From Streptomyces tuirus (GTDB lineage: Bacteria; Actinomycetota; Actinomycetes; Streptomycetales; Streptomycetaceae): DNA of 64,000 bases. Position 1 is the stretch's first letter; the number at the start of each line of letters is the position of its first letter. Shown here piece by piece: positions 17,967-26,163 of the stretch. The position numbers and the translations under genes are program-made. The DNA lies in NCBI RefSeq assembly GCF_014701095.1, contig NZ_AP023439.1:5320001-5384000 (forward strand). The letters are read 5' to 3'. The notes beneath the pieces were generated by a model. The model was not told the DNA's origin and ran no database searches. It was given only the letters and a program-made list of their open reading frames with translations.

Positions 17967-18131
17967 GTGCTGTTCATCGTCGCCGCGCTCCTGCTGCTGG
18001 GTGTCGTCCTGGGCACCGTCGCGCACGCGCCGCTCACCTTCTCCGTCGCCGTCGGCGCCGTCATCGCCGTCTGGCTCGGCATCTTCGCGCTCCGCGAGCG
18101 CGGCCGCCGTCGCCACACCCAGGCCCACTGA
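17967..18131 (+). CDS. small membrane protein (54 residues)
   Basis: One long hydrophobic region (VLFIVAALLLLGVVLGTVAH and SVAVGAVIAVWLGIFAL), probably two helices, then a basic tail RERGRRRHTQAH. The frame is open from a GTG at 17916, but codons 17916-17966 lack GC3 bias and include a TTA, while GTG 17967 has TTGGGGG 9 bases upstream; I therefore start at 17967. It is the first of two small membrane genes divergent from the TetR regulator. Function unknown. Confidence 0.6.
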   Translation: MLFIVAALLLLGVVLGTVAHAPLTFSVAVGAVIAVWLGIFALRERGRRRHTQAH

Positions 18132-18181
18132 CACCGGCGCCATCCACCGTCCCGCCGATCCGACTTCGGGAGTCGATCCTC

Positions 18182-18448
18182 ATGCAGCTCACCGCTCCGG
18201 CCTCGCGCCGCACCGGTATCCGTGACACCGACGGTATGGCCGTCGCGTCCTTCATCCTCGGCCTGCTCGGCCTGCTCGTGCTCAACCTCTTCCTCGGGCC
18301 GATCGCCATCGTGCTGGCGAGCATCGCCCTGTGGCGCGGCACCGAGCGCCGCGGCCGCGCACTGCTGGGCCTGGGCCTGGGCGTCGCCGACCTGCTGGTC
18401 CTCGCGGCCTTCATGGAGTCCGACAGCACCATCTCGTGGAGCTTCTGA
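18182..18448 (+). CDS. DUF4190 small membrane protein
   Basis: An 88-residue protein with a short polar start and a DUF4190 core: MAVASFILGLLGLLVLNLFLGPIAI (cut here into MAVASFILGLLGLL and VLNLFLGPIAIVLASIALWRG) followed by a Gly-rich helix GLGLGVADLLVLAAF. Two or three helices are expected. It follows the 54-residue membrane protein by 50 bp and is probably co-transcribed and under the TetR regulator. Function unknown. Confidence 0.7.
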   Translation: MQLTAPASRRTGIRDTDGMAVASFILGLLGLLVLNLFLGPIAIVLASIALWRGTERRGRALLGLGLGVADLLVLAAFMESDSTISWSF

Positions 18449-18572
18449 GCCGTCGTCGGACAACCGTCCGCCGGTACGCCGCGGCCGGGCCCGAGGACGA
18501 CGGGCCGTCGCCGCGCCGCAGGCCGGTTCACGTTCGGCCAGCCTTGATCTGAGACCGGTCGAGAGGGAGCCG

Positions 18573-18578
18573 TAGAAT
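18573..18578 (+). promoter_or_regulatory. -10 box TAGAAT just before the cysteine desulfurase start
   Basis: TAGAAT fits the Streptomyces -10 consensus TAGRRT and ends 10 bases before the ATG at 18589, which would give a leaderless or nearly leaderless transcript. The nearest purine-rich sequence (GAGAGGGAG) is about 19 bases from the ATG, too far for normal ribosome binding. The -35 is unclear. Confidence 0.5.
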
Positions 18579-18588
18579 CGGGCTCACC

Positions 18589-19758
18589 ATGGCTTACCTC
18601 GACCACGCCGCGACCACCCCGATGCTCCCGGAGGCGGCAGAGGCGCTCACCGCGCAGCTGGGTGCCACCGGCAACGCGTCCTCCCTCCACGCATCCGGCA
18701 GGCAGGCCCGCCGCACCGTCGAGGAGGCCCGCGAGACCCTCGCCGAAGCCCTCGGCGCCCGCCCCAGCGAGGTCGTCTTCACCTCGGGCGGCACAGAGGC
18801 CGACAACCTGGCCGTCAAGGGCCTTTACTGGTCACGTCGCGACGCCGATCCGGCCCGCACCCGCGTCCTCGCCAGCCCCGTCGAGCACCACGCGGTCCTC
18901 GACGCCGTGCACTGGCTCGGCGAACACGAGGGCGCCACCGTCGAGTACCTGCCGGTCGACTCCCACGGCCGCGTTCACCCCGGCGCCCTGCGCGAGGCGA
19001 TCGCCCGCAACCCCGACGACGTGGCCCTCGCCACCGTCATGTGGGCGAACAACGAGATCGGGACGATCCTGCCCGTGCGTGAACTCGCCGACGTGGCAGA
19101 CGAGTTCGCGGTCCCGCTGCACTCGGACGCCGTCCAGGCCTTCGGTCAGATCCCCGTGGACTTCGCCGCCTCCGGCCTCGCCGCGATGACCGTCTCGGGC
19201 CACAAGATCGGCGGCCCCTACGGCATCGGCGCGCTGATCCTCGGCCGTGAGCACACCCCCGTGCCGGTCCTGCACGGCGGCGGCCAGGAGCGTCATGTGC
19301 GCTCCGGCACCCTCGACGTGCCCGCCATCGCCTCCTTCGCCGTCGCCGGGCGACTGGCCGCCGAGCAGCACGAGTGGTTCGCCCGCGAGATCGGCGCCCT
19401 GCGCGACGCCCTCGTCAGCGCGGTCCGTTCGGCCGTGCCGGACGCGATCCTGGGCGGCGACCCGGATCCGGAGGGACGTCTTCCGGCCAATGCGCACTTC
19501 ACCTTCCCCGGCTGCGAGGGCGATTCCCTGCTGCTCCTGCTGGACGCCCAGGGCATCGAGTGCTCCACCGGCTCCGCCTGCACCGCCGGCGTCGCCCAGC
19601 CCAGCCATGTCCTCCTCGCCACCGGCACGGACCCCGACCTCGCCCGCGGCACCCTGCGCTTCTCCCTGGGCCACACCTCCACCGAGGCCGACATCGAGGC
19701 CCTGGCGAAGGCCATCGGCCCGGCGGTGGAACGGGCGAGGGCGGCGGGGCTGACCTGA
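18589..19758 (+). CDS. cysteine desulfurase (IscS/NifS family)
   Basis: PLP enzyme that takes sulfur from cysteine as a persulfide for tRNA thiolation and cofactor synthesis. The 389-residue product begins MAYLDHAATTP, the family N-terminus; the PLP lysine is in SGHKIGGPYG near residue 205 and the persulfide cysteine is in STGSACTAG near residue 328. The short loop around that Cys resembles group I (IscS-like) enzymes. Two genes downstream is mnmA, which needs such a sulfur donor for s2U34; the two are separated by an amidase gene on the other strand. Confidence 0.95.
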   Translation: MAYLDHAATTPMLPEAAEALTAQLGATGNASSLHASGRQARRTVEEARETLAEALGARPSEVVFTSGGTEADNLAVKGLYWSRRDADPARTRVLASPVEHHAVLDAVHWLGEHEGATVEYLPVDSHGRVHPGALREAIARNPDDVALATVMWANNEIGTILPVRELADVADEFAVPLHSDAVQAFGQIPVDFAASGLAAMTVSGHKIGGPYGIGALILGREHTPVPVLHGGGQERHVRSGTLDVPAIASFAVAGRLAAEQHEWFAREIGALRDALVSAVRSAVPDAILGGDPDPEGRLPANAHFTFPGCEGDSLLLLLDAQGIECSTGSACTAGVAQPSHVLLATGTDPDLARGTLRFSLGHTSTEADIEALAKAIGPAVERARAAGLT

Positions 19759-19831
19759 CTCCGCCGGGGCCGGGCCGAGGTCCGTCGCGAACGGGCCGGT
19801 GCCGTCGGGCCGGCGTCGTACGCCGCTGCGG

Positions 19832-19889
19832 TCAGGCCGGTGTCCTGCGCCCGCGCCGGATCAGGCCGGTGTCCTGCGCCCGCGCCGGA
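19832..19889. repeat. 29-bp tandem repeat, two copies plus partial third inside the amidase 3' end
   Basis: Copies at 19832-19860 and 19861-19889 are identical and start TCAGGCCGGTGTCC. The sequence at 19890 again begins TCAGGCCGG, and that TCA is the complement of the amidase stop codon. A GGCCGGCGTCGTACGC motif lies on both sides (about 19809 and 19893). Confidence 0.8.
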
Positions 19890-20555
19890 TCAGGCCGGCG
19901 TCGTACGCGCCCGGCGGACCAGGCGCATGTACTTCTCCCAGTCCCAGTGCCGCCCCGGGTCCGTGTGGTCCGTGCCCGGGACCTCCACGTGGCCGATGAT
20001 GTGCTCGCGGTCGACGGGTATGTCGTAGCGGGCGCATATCCGGGCCGTCAGACGGGCCGAGGCCTCGTACATCTCGTCCGTGAGGTCCTGCGGGCGGTCC
20101 ACGAAACCCTCGTGCTCGATGCCGACACTGCGTTCGTTGTAGTCGCGGTTGCCCGCGTGGTAGGCCACGTCCAGCTCGCGGATCATCTGCGTGACATGAC
20201 CGTCCTGCCGGACGATGTAGTGCGCCGCAGCCCTGTGTCCCGGGTCCTGGAAGGCCTTCACCGCGCTGTCGAAGCTGCCCTGTGTGACGTGCACCACGAC
20301 CATGTCTATGCCGTAGTCGTCGGGGCGGTCCGCGCGCCGCCAGTTCGCGTCCGACGCCGCCACCCAGCGCGCGCCCGCGTAGTCGACCTCGCCCTCCTTG
20401 CGCGGTTTCTCGACGCCCGGAGTGCGCCACCACAGGCGCGCCAGCTCGTCCCGGGCGAGCACGGCGGAGCCCGCCGCGGCCACCGTCCCGCCGATCAGCA
20501 GCGCGCGGCGGCCGACCTTCCGGTCGCCGTCCCTCGAAGCCTTCCGCTCTCCCAT
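19890..20555 (-). CDS. N-acetylmuramoyl-L-alanine amidase (Amidase_2/PGRP), Tat-exported
   Basis: Cell-wall hydrolase cutting the lactyl-peptide amide bond. The 221-residue product has a twin-arginine-like signal (KVGRRALLIGGTVAAAG). The catalytic domain shows the Zn ligands and proton donor: His in VVVHVTQGSF, Tyr/His in AYHAGN, VGIEHEGF, and the C-terminal zinc site HIIGHVEVPGTDHTDPG with HWDWEKY. ATG at 20555 is 60 bp from the divergent mnmA start. The last codons and stop lie within a repeat array, so the C-terminus may vary between strains. Confidence 0.88.
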   Translation of the reverse strand: MGERKASRDGDRKVGRRALLIGGTVAAAGSAVLARDELARLWWRTPGVEKPRKEGEVDYAGARWVAASDANWRRADRPDDYGIDMVVVHVTQGSFDSAVKAFQDPGHRAAAHYIVRQDGHVTQMIRELDVAYHAGNRDYNERSVGIEHEGFVDRPQDLTDEMYEASARLTARICARYDIPVDREHIIGHVEVPGTDHTDPGRHWDWEKYMRLVRRARTTPA

Positions 20556-20615
20556 GTGATCGTCAACGGATATCCGGCGGCCCTGGTTCCCGCGTCCCCT
20601 TACCCTGGAAGGGTT

Positions 20616-21746
20616 ATGACTGACACCCCGCAGCGCCCCCGCCCCCTCCGCGTCCTGGCCGCCATGTCCGGCGGAGTCGACTCCGCCGTCGCCGCCGCCC
20701 GCGCGGCCGAAGCGGGCCACGACGTGACCGGCGTCCACCTCGCGCTCTCCGCCAACCCCCAATCCTTCCGGACGGGCGCGCGCGGCTGCTGCACCATCGA
20801 GGACTCTCGCGACGCCCGCCGCGCCGCGGACGTCATCGGCATCCCGTTCTACGTGTGGGACCTCGCCGACCGCTTCCGCGAGGACGTCGTCGAGGACTTC
20901 GTCGCCGAGTACGAGGCCGGCCGCACCCCCAACCCGTGCCTGCGCTGCAACGAGAAGATCAAGTTCGCCGCCCTCCTGGACAAGGCGCTGGCCCTGGGCT
21001 TCGACGCGGTCTGCACGGGCCACTACGCCCAGGTGATCGTCCGCGAGGACGGCACCCGCGAACTGCACCGCGCCTCCGACATGGCCAAGGACCAGTCGTA
21101 CGTCCTCGGTGTGCTGGACGACCGGCAGCTCGCCCACGCGATGTTCCCGCTCGGCGACACCCTCACCACCAAGGACGAGATCCGCGCGGAGGCCGAGCGC
21201 AGGGGCCTGGCCGTGGCCAGAAAGCCCGACTCCCACGACATCTGCTTCATCGCCGACGGCGACACCCAGGGCTTCCTCGCGGACCGGCTCGGCCGCTCCG
21301 AGGGCGACATCGTCGACGAGACCGGAGCCAAGCTCGGCACCCACGAGGGCGCGTTCGGCTTCACCATCGGCCAGCGCAAGGGCCTGCGCATCGGCACCCC
21401 GGCCCCCGACGGCAAGCCGCGCTACGTCCTCGATATCTCGCCGGTGGACAACACGGTGACCGTCGGCCCGGCCTCCGCCCTGGACGTCGGCGCCCTGACC
21501 GCCGTCAAGCCGCGCTGGTGCGGCGCCGCCCCCACCGGCCCCGGCACCTACACGGCCCAGCTGCGCGCCCATGGCGGCGAGACCGAGGTCACGGCGGAGC
21601 CGGTGGACGGCGAGCTGCGCGTGTCCTTCGCGGAGCCCGTCCGCGGCGTCGCCCCCGGCCAGGCGATCGTGCTGTACGACGGCACGCGCGTGGTGGGCTC
21701 GGCGACGATCGCGTCGACGGTCCGGGCGACGGCGGGCGTGGCCTGA
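20616..21746 (+). CDS. mnmA: tRNA-specific 2-thiouridylase MnmA
   Basis: ATP-dependent enzyme that thiolates U34 of tRNA-Lys, -Glu and -Gln. The 376-residue product has the PP-loop SGGVDSAVAA near residue 17, the catalytic Cys in NPCLRCNEKIKF near residue 108 and the second Cys in SHDICFI near residue 208, followed by GQRKGLRIG. The ATG at 20616 has GGAAGGG directly upstream. Sulfur probably comes from the desulfurase encoded 860 bp upstream. Confidence 0.96.
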   Translation: MTDTPQRPRPLRVLAAMSGGVDSAVAAARAAEAGHDVTGVHLALSANPQSFRTGARGCCTIEDSRDARRAADVIGIPFYVWDLADRFREDVVEDFVAEYEAGRTPNPCLRCNEKIKFAALLDKALALGFDAVCTGHYAQVIVREDGTRELHRASDMAKDQSYVLGVLDDRQLAHAMFPLGDTLTTKDEIRAEAERRGLAVARKPDSHDICFIADGDTQGFLADRLGRSEGDIVDETGAKLGTHEGAFGFTIGQRKGLRIGTPAPDGKPRYVLDISPVDNTVTVGPASALDVGALTAVKPRWCGAAPTGPGTYTAQLRAHGGETEVTAEPVDGELRVSFAEPVRGVAPGQAIVLYDGTRVVGSATIASTVRATAGVA

Positions 21747-21761
21747 TCTTGCCCGGGACCC

Positions 21762-21799
21762 GGGGGGCGGGCTCCACGCGCGCGTGGTCCCGCGCCCCC
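21762..21799. terminator. bidirectional stem-loop between mnmA and the hydrolase
   Basis: A palindrome CCACGCGCGCGTGG (21774-21787) is flanked by GGGGGCGGG and CCCGCGCCCCC arms that extend the stem with small bulges. It separates two convergent genes. Confidence 0.55.
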
Positions 21800-21803
21800 T
21801 GGC

Positions 21804-22586
21804 TCAGTCCCGGCTGAAGAACTCCGTCAGCACCGGCGCCAGCACATTCGGCTCGACCATGTGCGTCTGCCCCTGAAGCGTGCGGTACGTGCCCTCGGGG
21901 ACCGTGTCCGCGATCGCCCGGGCCGCCTCGCGCAGCCACGCGGGGCTCGCGTCGCCCGCGATCGCGAGGACGGGCACGGCGACCGAGCCCAGCCGGGAGC
22001 TGGGTACCCGGCCGTCGCGCATCACGGCGTCGTCGTAGGCGAGGCTCGCGGCCATCGTCTCCATGCCGGCCCACATGGGGGACTGGCGAGCACCCTGGAT
22101 CACCCCCTCGGCCAGGCCGGTCAGGCGCAGGAACAGTTCGACCGCGTCCCCGCGCCGCCCCTCGCCGAGCGCCTCCGTCAGCCGCTCGGTGTACCGCGCA
22201 CGCTCCTTGGCGCCTTCATCGGACATCGCGAACGGTGTCTCGTACACCGCCACGCGCCGTACCGGCAGCCCGCTCGCCGCCGCCTCCAGCGCCAGCGCCC
22301 CGCCCGAGGAGATGCCGTACAGGAGCGCCTCGCCGCCCACTGCCTCGATCACCGCGGCCAGGTCCTCGACCTCACGCTCCACGGCGTACGGCGCGGTGTC
22401 CGCGCTGGCGCCGCGGCCCCGGCGGTCGTACACCACGGCCTGGAAACGCTCCGAGAGCGACACGGCGAGCGGCGCCAGGGTGCCGCCCGTCGACATCGCG
22501 CCGCTCACCAGAACGACCGCGGGACCGCGGCCGGTGCTCTCGTAGGCGATGCGGGTGCCGTCGCGCGAAAGAGTCTTCTTGTCCAT
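21804..22586 (-). CDS. alpha/beta hydrolase
   Basis: A 260-residue soluble hydrolase of unknown substrate. The nucleophile elbow is GISSGG near residue 93, the oxyanion strand is AVVLVSGAM, YDRRGRGAS is the usual strand-4 loop, GDASPAW supplies an acid-loop, and the catalytic His is in QTHMVEP near the end. The ATG at 22586 is chosen; a GTG two codons upstream is in frame. Confidence 0.85.
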   Translation of the reverse strand: MDKKTLSRDGTRIAYESTGRGPAVVLVSGAMSTGGTLAPLAVSLSERFQAVVYDRRGRGASADTAPYAVEREVEDLAAVIEAVGGEALLYGISSGGALALEAAASGLPVRRVAVYETPFAMSDEGAKERARYTERLTEALGEGRRGDAVELFLRLTGLAEGVIQGARQSPMWAGMETMAASLAYDDAVMRDGRVPSSRLGSVAVPVLAIAGDASPAWLREAARAIADTVPEGTYRTLQGQTHMVEPNVLAPVLTEFFSRD

Positions 22587-22647
22587 GCTCACGCAGACTG
22601 CCGCACGCCGCGGTGTTCATCGGTGAAGCGGGCGGCGCGTCAGCCGA

Positions 22648-22971
22648 TCAGAACACTTCCACTTCGTAGAAGCACAGGTGGTCCCTGATCTCCGCGACGT
22701 CCGGCTTGGGGTCCGGATACGCCCAGACGAGGTCCGCCGCGTCCGGCCGCGACCAGTAGGAGGCGGTGCCCTTGAACGGGCAGTACGTCTGCGTACCGGA
22801 CGGCGTCAGCAGGTCCAGGCGCACGTCCTCGGGCGGGATGTAGTACCGCTCGGGACAGCCCGTCTCGCGCAGCACCAGCGACCGGTCGCTCTCCGCCAGC
22901 ACCTGCCCGTCGTGCACCACTCGCACGCGCCCGCCACTGCGCTCGATGGTGATGCAATGCCCTCTGGTCAC
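22648..22971 (-). CDS. DUF427 domain protein
   Basis: A 107-residue single-domain protein. The family pattern is clear: RVRVVHDGQVLAESDRSLVLRE, YYIPPEDVR, TYCPFKGTASYW and WAYPDP near the end. DUF427 proteins are small beta-rich proteins of unproved function. The GTG at 22971 has GAGGAGG 8 bases upstream. Convergent neighbours on neither side; it lies 61 bp upstream of the hydrolase on the same strand. Confidence 0.9.
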   Translation of the reverse strand: MTRGHCITIERSGGRVRVVHDGQVLAESDRSLVLRETGCPERYYIPPEDVRLDLLTPSGTQTYCPFKGTASYWSRPDAADLVWAYPDPKPDVAEIRDHLCFYEVEVF

Positions 22972-23052
22972 GATCGCCCCTCCTCGGGTAGCCGACTCCT
23001 GAGCTACAGCGCAGGCTGAAGCGGAGTTCTTCCCTCGCCGCAGGAGGTCCCG

Positions 23053-23856
23053 ATGCGCGCCACGGAACCGGCCGGAAACCGCTCCCGTCTGCTCCACCAG
23101 GTCCGGTACGCACTGCGCCACCCCGAGCGGGTACCCGCGCACGCCCGGCGCGCGGTGCGGGACGCCTGGCTGCGGCTGCGCCACCCCGACCACATCGCCT
23201 ACTACCGGGCCGTCATGGCCTCGGACGCGGCCCGCAGCACCGAGGCGGCGGTCGGGCACAACCCCTCGCGCGAGCAGTGGGCGCGGATCGGCCGCATGCA
23301 GTTCGACTACCTGGTGGGCCACGGCCTGCGGCCGGACCACCGGATGCTGGAGATCGGCTGCGGCAACCTGCGCGCCGGGCGCCTGTTCATCGACCACCTC
23401 GACACCGGGCACTACTACGGCATCGACATCTCGCCGCACATCCTGCTCGCCGCCCAGGACACCCTAGTCGCCGAGAAGCTCCAGCCCAAGCTGCCCTACC
23501 TGGCGCTCGCCGACGACCTGACCTTCGCCTTCCTGCCGGACGCCCACTTCGACGTCGTGCACGCGCACAGCGTCTTCTCGCACTCGCCGCTGCACGTCAT
23601 CGAGGAGTGCTTCGCCCACGTCGGCCGCATCCTCGCGCCCGGCGGGTTCTTCGACTTCACCTTCGACCGCACCGAGGGCGAGGAGCACCAGGTCCTGCAC
23701 GAGGACTTCTACTACCGGACGCGGACCCTCACCGACCTCGCCGCCCGGCACGGCCTGGACGCCCGGTTCATGGACGACTGGGAGCGCCTGCCCCACCGCC
23801 AGTCCAAAATGCGGGTCACCGTCACGGTGGACCGGGCCCGTACGGTGGGCTCATGA
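23053..23856 (+). CDS. class I SAM-dependent methyltransferase
   Basis: A 267-residue protein with an Arg/His-rich N-terminal 80 residues and a Rossmann methyltransferase domain: motif I MLEIGCGNLRAG near residue 98, YYGIDISPHIL (acidic residue of strand 2), FDVVHAHSVFSHSPL and LAPGGFFDFTF. The substrate is unknown. Its stop overlaps the next start (ATGA), so it is coupled to the LOG family gene. Confidence 0.85.
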   Translation: MRATEPAGNRSRLLHQVRYALRHPERVPAHARRAVRDAWLRLRHPDHIAYYRAVMASDAARSTEAAVGHNPSREQWARIGRMQFDYLVGHGLRPDHRMLEIGCGNLRAGRLFIDHLDTGHYYGIDISPHILLAAQDTLVAEKLQPKLPYLALADDLTFAFLPDAHFDVVHAHSVFSHSPLHVIEECFAHVGRILAPGGFFDFTFDRTEGEEHQVLHEDFYYRTRTLTDLAARHGLDARFMDDWERLPHRQSKMRVTVTVDRARTVGS

Positions 23857-24392
23857 ACATCTGTGTCTTCCTGTCCGCCGCCGACCTCGACGAGCGTTAC
23901 ACCCGCCCCGCGCGGGAGTTCGCCAAGCTGCTGGGCAAGGGCGGTCACACGCTCGTGTGGGGCGGCTCCGACGTCGGCCTCATGAAGGTGGTCGCCGACG
24001 GGGTGCAGGAGGCGGGCGGCCGGCTGGCCGGCGTCTCCGTGCAGTTCCTGGCGGCCAAGGCCCGCCCGGGCGTCGACGAGATGGTCGTCGCCAAGGACCT
24101 CGCCGAGCGCAAGAAGCTGCTCCTGGAGAAGGCCGACGCCGTGGTGATCATGGTCGGCGGCACCGGCACGCTCGACGAGGCCACCGAGATCCTGGAACTG
24201 AAGAAGCACGGGCACACCGACAAGCCGGTGGTCCTGCTCAACACGGCGGGCTTCTACGACGGTCTGAAGGAGCAGTTCCGCCGCATGGACGCCGAGGGCT
24301 TCCTGCCCCGGCCGCTCACCGACCTGGTGTTCTTCGCCGAGGAGCCGGTGGGGGCGCTGGCGTACCTGGAGGAGAGCCGGGGCGTGGAGTGA
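23853..24392 (+). CDS. LOG family protein (TIGR00730)
   Basis: A 179-residue Rossmann-like protein of the lysine-decarboxylase-like/LOG family, several members of which release adenine-type cytokinins from nucleoside 5'-monophosphates. Visible motifs are GGSDVGLMKVVADGV, then MVGGTGTLDEATEI, the family's PGGxGTxxE site with Val in place of Pro. The ATG lies in the upstream gene's stop. Whether it acts as a phosphoribohydrolase here is inferred from family only. Confidence 0.85.
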   Translation: MNICVFLSAADLDERYTRPAREFAKLLGKGGHTLVWGGSDVGLMKVVADGVQEAGGRLAGVSVQFLAAKARPGVDEMVVAKDLAERKKLLLEKADAVVIMVGGTGTLDEATEILELKKHGHTDKPVVLLNTAGFYDGLKEQFRRMDAEGFLPRPLTDLVFFAEEPVGALAYLEESRGVE

Positions 24393-24410
24393 CCCGGCAG
24401 TGATGCGAGC

Positions 24411-25109
24411 ATGGCGGGCATGGCTACTCATGTGATCACCGGAGCCGGCTCCGGCATCGGCGCGGCCGTGGCCCGCCGCCTGCACGCGCGCGGGGACGAG
24501 CTCGTGCTGCACGCGCGCGACGCGGGCCGCGCGAAGGAGCTGGCTGCCGAGTTCCCCGGGGCGCGAACCCTGGTCGGGGACCTCGCCGACCCCGACAGGC
24601 TCTCCTGGGCCTTCTCGCACCAGTCGCTGCCGGACCGGGTGGACTCGCTGCTGCACATCGCCGGCGTCGTCGACCTCGGCCCGGTCGGCGAGCTCACCCC
24701 GAAGGCCTGGCGCCGGCAGCTCGACGTCAACCTGATCGCCCCCGCCGAGCTGACCCGCCACTTCCTGCCCCAACTGCGCACCGCCCGCGGCCACGTCCTC
24801 TTCGTCAACTCCGGCGCCGGCCTCAACGCCCACGCCGACTGGTCCGCCTACGCCGCCTCCAAGCACGGCCTGAAGGCCCTCGCCGACTCCCTGCGCCACG
24901 AGGAGCACGGCAACGGGATCCGCGTCACCTCGGTGTACCCCGGCCGCACGGCGAGCCCCATGCAGGTCAAGGTGCACCAGCAGGAGGGCAAGGAGTACGA
25001 CGCCGCGCGGTGGATCGACCCCGAGTCGGTCGCCACGACGATCGTCATGGCCCTGGATCTGCCCCGGGACGCGGAGGTCAACGACCTGACGGTGCGCCCG
25101 GGGCGCTGA
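24411..25109 (+). CDS. short-chain dehydrogenase/reductase
   Basis: A 232-residue classical SDR. Cofactor motif TGAGSGIG near residue 10, HIAGVV for the NNAG-like site, Ser in VNSGAG and YxxxK in SAYAASKHG near residue 145. Asn in DVNLIAP completes the tetrad. The start may be 24411 or an ATG at 24420 (MATHVITG). Substrate unknown. Confidence 0.9.
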   Translation: MAGMATHVITGAGSGIGAAVARRLHARGDELVLHARDAGRAKELAAEFPGARTLVGDLADPDRLSWAFSHQSLPDRVDSLLHIAGVVDLGPVGELTPKAWRRQLDVNLIAPAELTRHFLPQLRTARGHVLFVNSGAGLNAHADWSAYAASKHGLKALADSLRHEEHGNGIRVTSVYPGRTASPMQVKVHQQEGKEYDAARWIDPESVATTIVMALDLPRDAEVNDLTVRPGR

Positions 25110-25134
25110 CCGAGGTGAGCCGCCTGCGTAGGCT
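25106..25134 (+). promoter_or_regulatory. promoter of the MetE-like gene, leaderless
   Basis: CTGACC (25106-25111) and TAGGCT (25129-25134) are separated by 17 bases. The -10 ends 6 bases before the GTG at 25141, so transcription should start at or next to the start codon. No ribosome binding site is seen. Confidence 0.55.
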
Positions 25135-25140
25135 TCTCCG

Positions 25141-26148
25141 GTGAGCGAAAACAGCCAGTTCAGGTTCGGCGCGGCCACCGGCGTGGGGTCCATGCCGGGC
25201 GGCGACGCGCGAGAGGCCGCCAAGACCGTCACCGGCACCTTCGAGGACTTCCCCTTCCTGCCCGAACTGCCCGCCCGGGGACCCGGCGCGGACATGATCG
25301 GGCGGACCGCCGGCCTGCTCGTCGAGCTGTACGCACGCGTGGAGCCCAGCGGATGGCGCCTCGGGGACCGGCCGGGCCGGGACACCAAGCGGGCCCGCTC
25401 CTGGCTCGGCGAGGACCTCGACGCGCTGGAGGAGTTCACGCAGGAGTACCAGGGGCCGCTGAAGGTCCAGGCCGTCGGCCCCTGGACCCTCGCGGCCAAC
25501 CTGGAGCTGCGGGGCGGCGAGGTGGCGCTCTCCGACCCGGGGGCCTGCCGCGACCTCGCCGCCTCCCTCGCCGAGGGGCTGCGACTGCATCTCGCCGAGG
25601 TACGGCGGCGGATCCCCGGCGCGCAGCTCGTCCTCCAGCTCGACGAGCCGTCCCTGACCGCCGTCCTGCGCGGGCAGGTGAAGACCGCCAGCGGCTACCG
25701 CACCCACCGGGCCGTCGACCGGCAGCTCGTGGAGCAGACGCTGCGCGACCTCGTCGGGACGCACACCGACGGCCCGGTCGTGGTCCACTCCTGCGCTGCC
25801 GACGTGCCGTTCGCGCTGCTCCGCCGGGCGGGCGCGGCCGCCGTCTCCTTCGACTTCTCCCTGCTCACCGAGCGTGACGACGAGGCGATCGGGGAGGCCG
25901 TGGAGGGCGGCACCCGGCTCTTCACCGGTGTCGTCCCGTCCGCGGAGAGCCCATTGTCAGACCCTGCCGGTAGCGTCATGGGTGTCAGGACGCTGTGGCG
26001 CAGGCTGGGGCTGTCTCCGGGGCTTCTCGCGGAGGCGGTCACGGTCACCCCGGCGTGCGGACTCGCGGGGGCCTCCCCGGGGTACGCGCGCACGGCTCTC
26101 GCGCACTGCGCCCGGGCGGCGAGATCCCTCGCGGACAACCCAGAGTAA
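25141..26148 (+). CDS. MetE C-terminal-domain-like methyltransferase
   Basis: A 335-residue TIM-barrel protein resembling the catalytic C-terminal half of cobalamin-independent methionine synthase, alone. GVGSMPGGDAREAAK opens the barrel. Zinc-site candidates are His and Cys in VVVHSCAADVPF and Cys in TPACGLAGA. QAVGPWTLA and LQLDEPSL are the family's substrate loops. The N-terminal MetE half is absent, so it may use another methyl donor or have a different role. It is 15 bp upstream of ligA and probably co-transcribed from the promoter at 25106. Confidence 0.8.
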   Translation: MSENSQFRFGAATGVGSMPGGDAREAAKTVTGTFEDFPFLPELPARGPGADMIGRTAGLLVELYARVEPSGWRLGDRPGRDTKRARSWLGEDLDALEEFTQEYQGPLKVQAVGPWTLAANLELRGGEVALSDPGACRDLAASLAEGLRLHLAEVRRRIPGAQLVLQLDEPSLTAVLRGQVKTASGYRTHRAVDRQLVEQTLRDLVGTHTDGPVVVHSCAADVPFALLRRAGAAAVSFDFSLLTERDDEAIGEAVEGGTRLFTGVVPSAESPLSDPAGSVMGVRTLWRRLGLSPGLLAEAVTVTPACGLAGASPGYARTALAHCARAARSLADNPE

Positions 26149-26163
26149 CGGGAGGACGACACG

